Made by a program: the position numbers and the translations under genes | The notes under the pieces: generated by a model | What the model was told of the DNA's origin: nothing | The model's database searches: none | Seen by the model: only the letters and a program-made list of their open reading frames with translations | Shown here: positions 57,212-64,000 of the stretch, piece by piece | Numbering within the stretch: the stretch's first letter is position 1 | Layout of the letters: each line of letters starts with the position of its first letter | Origin: Candidatus Woesearchaeota archaeon | GTDB taxonomy: Archaea > Nanobdellota > Nanobdellia > Woesearchaeales > JAHWIC01 | NCBI GenBank assembly: GCA_019322485.1 | Contig: JAHWIK010000015.1 | Location: forward strand, 1-64,000 | Length of the DNA stretch: 64,000 nucleotides | Direction: 5' to 3'

Positions 57212-59104
57212 ATGGTTAAAGAGGAGTTAGATAGAAGTCACTTTCTTGATTTAGTCAGTAGTCCGAAGGATTTGAGGCTGTTGAATAAGCAGCAGTTAGA
57301 TATGCTTGCTGAGGAATTAAGAAGGCTAATAATTGAAACTGTAAGCAAGACAGGCGGCCACTTAGCGTCCAGCCTTGGTGTTATTGAATTAACTATTGCT
57401 TTGCATTATGTTTTTGACTCACCAAATGACAAGATAGTATGGGATGTTGGACATCAGGCTTATGCACATAAGCTGTTAACAGGAAGAAAAAATAAGTTCC
57501 ATACCTTAAGGCAGCACAAGGGCATAGCTGGTTTTCCAAAATCAAAGGAGAGCCCTCACGATGCCTTTGATACTGGACACAGCTCAACAGCAATATCAGC
57601 AGCTTTAGGAATAGCAGCTGCTCGCGATTTAAAGCATGAAAAAAACAAGGTGATAGCTGTTATTGGAGACGGAGCTTTAACTGGCGGAATGTCTTTTGAA
57701 GCCTTAAATCATGCTGGCTCATTAAAGAAAGACCTCATAGTAATCCTTAATGATAATGAGATGTCAATAAGCAAGAATGTAGGTGCTTTATCCTCTTATC
57801 TTTCAAAGCTGGTATCAAAGCCTGGTTATGTCGACAGAAGAAAGAAAGTAGAAAGGATTTTAAGGGGGATACCTGGCCTGAGAAGGCAGGCTGCTAAGGT
57901 TTTTGGAATCGAGGATACAATAAGGGCTTTAGCAGCTACAACTCCTGGCCTGATATTCAGGGAGCTTGGTTTTAGGTATTTTGGACCTGTTGATGGCCAT
58001 AATATCGAGCAGATGATAAAAACATTAGAGAACATAGAACAGCTTAAAGGTCCTATATTGCTTCATGTCATAACAAAAAAAGGGAAAGGCTATAGCTATG
58101 CAGAAGCTGACAGGACAAGGTTTCATGGCATTGCGCCATTCAACATAGAGAATGGTGAAAAGAAGCACAAGAGCAGCGTTACATACACAACAGCATTCTC
58201 AAGATGTTTGACAAAGCTTGCAAAGCAGGACAAAAGGGTAGTTGCAATAACAGCAGCAATGAAGCCTGGAACAGGATTAGACCAGTTTGCAGGAATGTTT
58301 CCAGACAGGTTATTTGACGTCGGCATAGCAGAGCAGCATGCAGTTACATTTGCAGCTGGCTTGGCTAAGAACGGCTATAAGCCGGTATGCGCGATTTATT
58401 CTACTTTCCTGCAAAGGGCTTATGACCAGATTGTGCACGATGTTTGTTTGCAGAACCTGCCTGTTGTCTTTGCAATTGATAGAGCTGGCTTGGTCGGAGA
58501 GGACGGACCAACACATCATGGAAGTTTTGATTTATCTTATCTGAGGCATATACCAAACATGACTGTAATGGCTCCAAAGGACGAGAATGAACTGGGGCAT
58601 ATGCTAAAAACAGCTTTAGAGATTGACGGGCCGGTTGCAGTAAGATACCCAAGAGGTACGGGCTTGGGGGTTGCAATACAGAACCCATACCACCCAATAG
58701 AATTAGGAAAAGCAGAAGTAATGCAGAAAGGAAAAGATTTGGCAATATTAGCAGTTGGTTCTTGCGTTGATATGGCGAATAAGGCTGCTGAGAAACTGGG
58801 GAAGAATAAAATAAATGCAACCGTTGTTAATGTAAGGTTTGTAAAGCCTCTGGACGAGAAACTAATACTGAACCTAGCAAAGAAACACAGGAAACTGATT
58901 ACTATAGAGGAGAATGCATTAGATGGCGGTTTTGGTTCTGGTGTGCTGGAATTGTTGGAGCAGTATAACACCAAGGCAACGGTAAAAAGAATTGGAATAC
59001 CTGATAAATTTGTAGAGCACGGTTCAATGTCAATCTTAAGAGAAAAAATTGGATTAACTGAGGATAATATAGTGAAGGAAGCGAAGTCGTTGATGGCAAA
59101 ATGA
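57212..59104 (+). CDS. dxs: 1-deoxy-D-xylulose-5-phosphate synthase
   Basis: 630 residues, full length. Thiamine-diphosphate enzyme condensing pyruvate and glyceraldehyde 3-phosphate, first step of the MEP pathway. ASSLGVIELTIALHYVF, VGHQAYAHKLLTGRKNKF, GDGALTGGMSFEALNHAG (ThDP-binding), GIAEQHAVTFAAGLA and GLVGEDGPTHHGSFDLSYL are typical. First gene of the MEP operon, with GGGGG before its ATG and a TATA-like TTTATAAAC about 40 nt upstream. Overlaps ispG by 4 bp. Confidence 0.97.
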   Translation: MVKEELDRSHFLDLVSSPKDLRLLNKQQLDMLAEELRRLIIETVSKTGGHLASSLGVIELTIALHYVFDSPNDKIVWDVGHQAYAHKLLTGRKNKFHTLRQHKGIAGFPKSKESPHDAFDTGHSSTAISAALGIAAARDLKHEKNKVIAVIGDGALTGGMSFEALNHAGSLKKDLIVILNDNEMSISKNVGALSSYLSKLVSKPGYVDRRKKVERILRGIPGLRRQAAKVFGIEDTIRALAATTPGLIFRELGFRYFGPVDGHNIEQMIKTLENIEQLKGPILLHVITKKGKGYSYAEADRTRFHGIAPFNIENGEKKHKSSVTYTTAFSRCLTKLAKQDKRVVAITAAMKPGTGLDQFAGMFPDRLFDVGIAEQHAVTFAAGLAKNGYKPVCAIYSTFLQRAYDQIVHDVCLQNLPVVFAIDRAGLVGEDGPTHHGSFDLSYLRHIPNMTVMAPKDENELGHMLKTALEIDGPVAVRYPRGTGLGVAIQNPYHPIELGKAEVMQKGKDLAILAVGSCVDMANKAAEKLGKNKINATVVNVRFVKPLDEKLILNLAKKHRKLITIEENALDGGFGSGVLELLEQYNTKATVKRIGIPDKFVEHGSMSILREKIGLTEDNIVKEAKSLMAK

Positions 59105-60138
59105 GAAGCAAAACAAAAGAAATCAGGATTGGAAAACTGAAGATTGGCGGAGATAATCCTATTGCAATACAGTCAATGACTAATACTGATACAAAAGACG
59201 AGGAAGCAACAATAAAACAGATTCATGAGCTAGAGGAGAATGGCTGCGAGATAGTTAGGGTTTCTGTTCCTGACAAGGAATCGTTGCTTTCATTAAGAGC
59301 AATAAAAGAAAACATAAGCATTCCATTGGTTGCTGATATTCATTTTGACCATAAATTAGCTGTAGAAGCTGCAAGGATTGCAGACAAGATAAGGATTAAC
59401 CCAGGAAATATTGGGAAAGAGAACCTGAAAGAGGTTGTTGATGCTGTTATGGATTCAAATATTCCGATGAGGGTGGGGATTAACCTAGGTTCTTTGGAAA
59501 AAGACATTGAGAAGAAGTTTGGCCTTACTGCATTAGGTATGGTTGAGAGCGCAATGAGGTCTGTGAAAGAGATAGAAAGGCTTGGCTTCTACAATATGGT
59601 TATTTCATTAAAGGCTTCTGATGTGTTAAAGACAATAGAAGCTTACAGATTGTTTTCACAGAGGTCACAATACCCTTTACACGTCGGTATAACCGAGTCT
59701 GGGAGCAGTTTTACAGGAACTGTTAATTCATCAGTTGGAATTGGAGCTTTATTATTGCAGGGAATTGGAGATACAATCCGCGTTTCATTATCAGCTGAGC
59801 CTGTTGAAGAGGTTAAAGTTGGCTGGCAGATTCTGAAAGCACTTAGGCTTAGGAAGAGGGGGATTGACATAACAAGCTGCCCAACGTGCGCAAGAAAAGG
59901 CATAGATGTTATCAATATTGTCAAGGAGCTTGAGCAAAGAACCTCAAAAATGAACAAGCCTTTGCATATTGCAGTTATGGGCTGCGGTGTTAATGGTCCA
60001 GGAGAAGCTAAAGAAGCTGATATTGGTGTTGTCGGCGGAAAAGGAAATGTTTTGCTTTACAAGAATGGAATGATGGTCGGCAATATTGAGGGAGATGTTC
60101 TTGAAAGGTTGATGAAGGAGATAGAGAATTCAAAATGA
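59101..60138 (+). CDS. ispG: 4-hydroxy-3-methylbut-2-enyl-diphosphate synthase
   Basis: 345 residues, bacterial two-domain form. [4Fe-4S] enzyme converting MEcPP to HMBPP. The TIM-barrel begins IAIQSMTNTDTKDEEATIKQ and continues with VADIHFDHKLAVEAA and GITESGSSFTGTVNS. Cluster ligands lie in TSCPTCARKGIDV and AVMGCGVNGPGEAKEADIG. Starts in an ATGA overlap with dxs. Confidence 0.97.
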   Translation: MRSKTKEIRIGKLKIGGDNPIAIQSMTNTDTKDEEATIKQIHELEENGCEIVRVSVPDKESLLSLRAIKENISIPLVADIHFDHKLAVEAARIADKIRINPGNIGKENLKEVVDAVMDSNIPMRVGINLGSLEKDIEKKFGLTALGMVESAMRSVKEIERLGFYNMVISLKASDVLKTIEAYRLFSQRSQYPLHVGITESGSSFTGTVNSSVGIGALLLQGIGDTIRVSLSAEPVEEVKVGWQILKALRLRKRGIDITSCPTCARKGIDVINIVKELEQRTSKMNKPLHIAVMGCGVNGPGEAKEADIGVVGGKGNVLLYKNGMMVGNIEGDVLERLMKEIENSK

Positions 60139-61520
60139 GCTGGAAATTAATCACATTAAAACAGTATCCGATGTTCTCGAGATGGTGGATACATGAAGCG
60201 TTTCTCCACGATATGAAAGATACTTTAGGTATGAATTTTAAAATGTACAAATCGCTCTATAGCGGGACTTATGCTGATAGTGATGAGGTTGAAAAGTTAA
60301 GGTCTATGTTAATATCTAAACTTGAAAAAGATATTGATTCAATTAGGAAATTATGTGAGAATTGGAAACATGATTGTGATGAGCTTATTAGATTTACAAA
60401 AGAATTAGAAAAATCGGACTTCTCAAAAAACTCTGATGAGGAATTAGTTAATTTATCAGAGAATTGCATTAAAAAATTAAGAAGAAGCGCTTCATATATT
60501 TATCTGTCAGTTGTTTTGGATGAATATTTTCAGAATTGGCTGAATAAAATACTTGAAGCTAAGGTTCAGGACCAGAATGAGAGGACAAAATACTTCCAAA
60601 TTCTTACATCTCCAACAAAAAATACTAAATTAATTGACGCTAAGAAGGTATTAATTGAGATTTCTAAAGTTGTTAAAGAGAAAGGTCTTGAGGGAGCAGA
60701 GGACTTAATCAAAGATTATGTATCTAAATTTAAATGGCTTGGATATGATACTGGAATTGGAAGTGATTTAACTATAGAACAAACAAAGGATAAGATTTCT
60801 AATATTCTTGAGCAAAAACAGCACGACTCTGATGTTAAAAATAGGGATGAGGTCTTGTCTGAGTTGGATCTCAATGAAAAAGATAAAGAATTACTTGACT
60901 TGATGGACGAACTTATTTTCCTAAGGACTTATAGGGCTGAAAGCAATATGGTTGCAGGAGCTGATATAAGGCCTATTCTTGAAGAACTTGCAAAAAGAGC
61001 CAATACAAATTATGATAATCTAGTTCAATTAACCATTGATGAAATAAAAGACTCAATAAAGTCAAAAAAAGTAGACTTGAAGAAGATTGAGGAGAGAAAG
61101 AATAAGTATGGCTTGTTAATGGTCGATGGAAAGAATACAATCTACAGTGGAGATGAAGTGGATAAAGTAGAGGAAAAGGTTGAAGTTCCTGAAGGATTGA
61201 CAGAGTTAAAAGGATTAGTAGCACACCATGGAAATAAGAGGGGCCATGTTAAGATTGTTTTGAGGCATAAAGACTTTGATAAGATTGAATTTGGAGATAT
61301 TTTGGTAACAAAGATGACTAATCCTGATTTTATAGTTGTTTTAGAACAGTGTTCTGGAATAATTACAGACATTGGAGGGATAACCTCTCATGCAGCGATT
61401 GTTGCACGAGAACTAAACAAGCCATGCATTACAGGAACTCAATATGCTACAAAAGTCTTGAAAGATGGTGACTTAGTTGAGCTTGATACAGATAAAGGCA
61501 TTGTAAAGATAATAAAATGA
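60135..61520 (+). CDS. PEP-utilising mobile-domain protein inside the MEP operon
   Basis: 461 residues. N-terminal about 370 residues are helical with no recognised catalytic domain. The C-terminal 90 are a PEP-utiliser swivelling domain: FGDILVTKMTNPDFIVVLEQ, GIITDIGGITSHAAIVAREL with the phosphorylatable His in TSHAAI, and NKPCITGTQYATKVLKDGD. No ATP-grasp (PEP synthase) or PEP-binding TIM barrel is attached. Overlaps ispG and ispDF by 4 bp each, so it is part of the operon. A phosphotransfer role is inferred; partner unknown. Confidence 0.8.
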   Translation: MSWKLITLKQYPMFSRWWIHEAFLHDMKDTLGMNFKMYKSLYSGTYADSDEVEKLRSMLISKLEKDIDSIRKLCENWKHDCDELIRFTKELEKSDFSKNSDEELVNLSENCIKKLRRSASYIYLSVVLDEYFQNWLNKILEAKVQDQNERTKYFQILTSPTKNTKLIDAKKVLIEISKVVKEKGLEGAEDLIKDYVSKFKWLGYDTGIGSDLTIEQTKDKISNILEQKQHDSDVKNRDEVLSELDLNEKDKELLDLMDELIFLRTYRAESNMVAGADIRPILEELAKRANTNYDNLVQLTIDEIKDSIKSKKVDLKKIEERKNKYGLLMVDGKNTIYSGDEVDKVEEKVEVPEGLTELKGLVAHHGNKRGHVKIVLRHKDFDKIEFGDILVTKMTNPDFIVVLEQCSGIITDIGGITSHAAIVARELNKPCITGTQYATKVLKDGDLVELDTDKGIVKIIK

Positions 61521-62668
61521 ACATAGCAATCATAACAGCAGCTGGAAAAGGAACAAGGATGAATGAAAAAGTCAATAAAATATTGTTATCTTTAGTCGAT
61601 AAATCAATAATTGAAGAAACAATCGAGGTTTTTGAGGCGTGTAAAGATATTGATGAGATAATTATTGTTGGAAACAGCGATGATATTGAATCATTAAACA
61701 AAATCAATGAAAAAAATAATTATAAAAAAATTAAAAAAATCATTGAAGGCGGAGAACAACGGCAGGATTCAGTGTTTAATGGAATAAAATCCATTGAAAA
61801 TGCGAGTAATGATGATATTTTATTGATTCATAATGGTGCAAACCCCCTTGTAGACGAGAAAACGATTCTTGAATGTATTAAAGAAGCAAAGGAGCATGGG
61901 GCAGCTGTTGCTGCAATGCCTGCAAAAGATACAATAAAACAGGTTGAGAATGGTTTTGTTGCTAAAACATTGGATAGAAAGCAGCTCTGGCAGATGCAGA
62001 CACCGCAAACAATCCAGTTTGGGCTTGCGAAAGAGGCTTTTGAAAAGGCATTTGCTGATAATTTCTATGGAACTGATGATGTTGGGCTTGTAGAAAGGCT
62101 TGGAAAAAAGGTTAAGATTGTTGAGTGCAATACTGAGAACGTAAAAATCACAACAAAGAATGATTTAGAACAAGCAAGACTCTTGCTTAATGCTTCTGTT
62201 GTTGGAATCGGACAGGATTCCCACAAATTTACCGACGAGAAAAAGGATTTAGTTTTGGGTGGTGTAGTAATTCCAAATGAGCAGGGCTTAGAAGCAAACT
62301 CTGATGGTGATGTCATCCTGCATGCCTTGTTTAATGCTTTAAGCCAGGCAGCTGGAGAAAAATCATTGGGAAATTATGCAGATTCAATGTGTGAGAATGG
62401 AATAAAAGACAGCAGAGAGTATCTAAGAGTGATTTTAGACATAATCAACAAGAAAAATTACAAGATAAATAATGTTGGCTTTATGATAGAAGCAAAAAAG
62501 CCAAGGCTAGGGGCTAATGAAGACAGAATAAAAGAGAATATTGCAAATTTATTGGGAATAACTAAAGATAAAGTTGGAATAACAGCAACCTCAGGAGAGG
62601 AATTAACTCCATTTGGCCAGGGCAAGGCAATACAGGTATTTTCAGTTGCAAGCTTAACAAGAAAATAA
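61517..62668 (+). CDS. ispDF: Bifunctional IspD/IspF
   Basis: 383 residues. N-terminal about 220 are IspD (CTP-dependent cytidylyltransferase, ITAAGKGTRMNEKVNKILLS ... VDEIIIVGNS analogues, NGANPLVDEKTILECI). From about 224 the IspF cyclase follows: VVGIGQDSHKFTDEKKDLVL, LEANSDGDVILHALFNALSQ (zinc ligands Asp, His) and TSGEELTPFGQGKAIQ. The fusion occurs in many bacteria. Followed by a hairpin then ispE. Confidence 0.95.
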   Translation: MNIAIITAAGKGTRMNEKVNKILLSLVDKSIIEETIEVFEACKDIDEIIIVGNSDDIESLNKINEKNNYKKIKKIIEGGEQRQDSVFNGIKSIENASNDDILLIHNGANPLVDEKTILECIKEAKEHGAAVAAMPAKDTIKQVENGFVAKTLDRKQLWQMQTPQTIQFGLAKEAFEKAFADNFYGTDDVGLVERLGKKVKIVECNTENVKITTKNDLEQARLLLNASVVGIGQDSHKFTDEKKDLVLGGVVIPNEQGLEANSDGDVILHALFNALSQAAGEKSLGNYADSMCENGIKDSREYLRVILDIINKKNYKINNVGFMIEAKKPRLGANEDRIKENIANLLGITKDKVGITATSGEELTPFGQGKAIQVFSVASLTRK

Positions 62669-62687
62669 TGAAAATCAAAGATTTTCA
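62669..62687. repeat. Hairpin between ispDF and ispE
   Basis: TGAAAATC (62669-62676) pairs with GATTTTCA (62680-62687), 8 bp around an AAA loop. It lies 2 bp before the first ispE ATG and directly after the ispDF stop. The AAATCAAAGATTT core also occurs in the hairpin at 36514-36530. Confidence 0.65.
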
Positions 62688-62689
62688 GT

Positions 62690-63559
62690 ATGTCAAAAAC
62701 CAAGGTTTTTAACATGATCCAGCTAAAAGCACACGCAAAGATAAACCTGACCTTAGATGTACTTGCAAGGCTGGATGACGGCTATCATCGGATAGAATCT
62801 ATAAAACAGCAGGTTGGTTTGCACGATAAAATCTCATTAGGGCCATTGGATGATATAAAGGTAATCTGCAGCCATCCTAACATAACCACAAAAGAAAATC
62901 TTGTCTTTAAAACAGCATTGTTGCTAAAAAATGAATTTAATGTAGCAGAGGGAGCGAAGATAACAATAGAAAAAAATATTCCATTAGCTGCTGGCTTGGC
63001 TGGAGGCTCATCAGACGCAGCAGCAACCCTGGTAGGATTAAACAAGCTTTGGAAACTTGAGCTTGATGAGCAGGAACTGACAAAATTAGCTGCAGAGATT
63101 GGAATGGATGTTCCTTTTTCTGTTGTTGGCGGTTCTTGTTTTGCAGAGGGCAAAGGCACTAAACTAAGCAGGATAGAGCTGCCTGAGATGCATGTGCTGT
63201 TAATCAACCCTGGTTTTGAAGTCTCTACAAGAACAGCTTACCAAAGCCTTGACTTGTCAAGAACAGGAAAGGCAATGGCAACAAAGAAACTATTGGAAGT
63301 AAGGAACATGGGTGTGAGAGAAATATCAAAGGTCATGCATAATGACTTTGAAGCTGTGGTGCTGGGGAAGCATTCTATTCTGAAAGAGATAAAGGGCAAA
63401 TTAATGGAGAATAATGCCTTGAATGCAATAGTATCTGGCTCAGGGCCAACTGTTTTTGGCTTGTTTGAGGATGAATCAACTATAAGCAAGGCTTACGAAT
63501 CTCTTAAAGAAACTTATCCATTTGTATTCATGACAAAAACAGTAGCGAGGAAAGAATGA
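62690..63559 (+). CDS. ispE: 4-diphosphocytidyl-2-C-methyl-D-erythritol kinase
   Basis: 289 residues. GHMP kinase of the MEP pathway: LKAHAKINLTLDVLARLDDG, IPLAAGLAGGSSDAAATLVG (ATP-binding), GMDVPFSVVGGSCFAEGKGT and IVSGSGPTVFGLFEDE. An internal ATG at 62714 (MIQLKAHAKINL) is an alternative start. Overlaps ispH as ATGA. Confidence 0.96.
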   Translation: MSKTKVFNMIQLKAHAKINLTLDVLARLDDGYHRIESIKQQVGLHDKISLGPLDDIKVICSHPNITTKENLVFKTALLLKNEFNVAEGAKITIEKNIPLAAGLAGGSSDAAATLVGLNKLWKLELDEQELTKLAAEIGMDVPFSVVGGSCFAEGKGTKLSRIELPEMHVLLINPGFEVSTRTAYQSLDLSRTGKAMATKKLLEVRNMGVREISKVMHNDFEAVVLGKHSILKEIKGKLMENNALNAIVSGSGPTVFGLFEDESTISKAYESLKETYPFVFMTKTVARKE

Positions 63560-64000
63560 GAATTAAAAAAGCAAAGCACTCTGGATTTTGTTTTGGTGTT
63601 AAGAGGGCAGTAGAGTCAGCGCTGGGCACAGAGGGGGAAGTAAAGACATTAGGCCCATTAATACATAATCCTCAGTTTATAGCAGAGCTTGAGAAAAAGG
63701 GAATAAAATCTGTTGATTCTGTCGATGAGGTTGAAAAAGGCTCTTTGATAATAAGGGCGCATGGTGTCCCGGATTCTGTTATAGAAAAGGCCAGGGGAAA
63801 AGGGCTTAATGTAACTGATTTAACATGTCCTTTTGTCAGGAAGGTGCATGATTATGCTAAGGAATTCTACAAACAAGGCTATAGTGTGGTTGTGGTTGGA
63901 GAGAAAAACCATCCTGAGGTTGTAGGAATAATTGGCAACATTGATGGTATTGTTGTGGGCAATGCAGATGATGCAAGGAAACTTGGCAGGTTCGAAAAGA
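63556..64000 (+). CDS. ispH: 4-hydroxy-3-methylbut-2-enyl diphosphate reductase (truncated by window edge)
   Basis: About 148 residues visible. Last MEP enzyme, [4Fe-4S], forming IPP and DMAPP. HSGFCFGVKRAVESAL (first cluster Cys), TLGPLIHNPQFIAELE, IIRAHGVPDSVIEKA, LTCPFVRKVHDYAKE (second Cys) and EKNHPEVVGIIG are all family motifs; the third Cys lies beyond the edge. Starts in an ATGA overlap with ispE. Confidence 0.96.
   Translation, partial: MRIKKAKHSGFCFGVKRAVESALGTEGEVKTLGPLIHNPQFIAELEKKGIKSVDSVDEVEKGSLIIRAHGVPDSVIEKARGKGLNVTDLTCPFVRKVHDYAKEFYKQGYSVVVVGEKNHPEVVGIIGNIDGIVVGNADDARKLGRFEK

Noticed and set aside
1..64000. tRNA, rRNA or CRISPR features
   Set aside because: I looked for T-loop (GGTTCGA) patterns, rRNA-like stretches and regularly spaced repeats and found none that could be supported by eye; a covariance search would be needed to be certain.

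Overview
This window looks like a chromosomal segment of an archaeon, most plausibly a DPANN lineage close to Woesearchaeota. Domain-level evidence is strong: archaeal RNA polymerase subunit Rpo7 and Spt4, ribosomal proteins S24e, S27ae, L1, L10/P0 and P1/L12, TYW1, class I CCA-adding enzyme, RtcB with archease, and archaeal-style TATA boxes about 25-30 nt upstream of leaderless starts. The sequence is AT-rich, genes are tightly packed, and many neighbours overlap by ATGA or TAATG. The lineage assignment is an inference from gene content and was not tested by phylogeny. No rRNA, tRNA, CRISPR array or complete insertion sequence was recognised.

Layout. 1-1658: tail of one cysteine-rich surface protein and a second, membrane-anchored one. 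1817-6245: a deoxynucleotide operon (NrdR, adenosylcobalamin-dependent ribonucleotide reductase, cobalamin adenosyltransferase, P-loop kinase, dCMP deaminase) behind two NrdR-box-like sites. 6249-13851, mostly minus strand: a radical SAM/HhH protein with a duplicated 3' end, ferredoxin and DUF1858 genes, a phosphoesterase, RtcB, an unknown protein, an HD hydrolase and archease, with a candidate structured RNA beside rtcB. 13939-25584: mixed housekeeping genes (AmmeMemoRadiSam enzyme, second cobalamin adenosyltransferase, endonuclease III, thymidylate kinase, dUTPase, TYW1, phosphoesterase, MoxR-AAA/VWA pair) and several unknown proteins. 26733-31022: a polyprenyl-carrier style cluster (DGK1/SEC59-type kinase, PAP2 phosphatase, DUF368 translocase, sugar-1-P nucleotidyltransferase) followed by the CCA enzyme. 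31105-35720: endonuclease IV-like and PIN proteins, then two related membrane-anchored proteins with HExxH motifs. 35877-41471: transcription and ribosome genes, including an L10 with a tail of about 370 residues. 41564-55567: a secretome island of lipoproteins, cysteine-rich anchored proteins, a metzincin-like protease, a lipase-like hydrolase and a 2016-residue Asp/Cys-repeat surface protein, the last translationally coupled to two tandem DUF2080 genes with a twin-palindrome operator. 55652-57140: parvulin, transglutaminase-like protein, small nucleotidyltransferase. 57212-64000: an operon for the bacterial-type MEP isoprenoid pathway, dxs-ispG-(PEP-mobile-domain protein)-ispDF-ispE-ispH, running off the right edge.

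How the parts fit. Dut, Tmk, dCMP deaminase, NrdJ and two cobalamin adenosyltransferases form a nearly complete dTTP/dNTP supply route. The MEP operon would make C5 isoprenoid precursors, and the 26.7-29.8 kb cluster could phosphorylate, dephosphorylate and flip the resulting polyprenyl carriers for surface glycosylation, which would suit the many predicted secreted, Asn-rich surface proteins. RtcB and archease form the tRNA-splicing ligase and its activator. The most unusual items are the MEP operon in an archaeal context with an extra PEP-mobile-domain gene, the DUF2080/operator/giant-protein unit, the HExxH protein pair with degenerate internal copies, the extended L10, and archaeal NrdR boxes.
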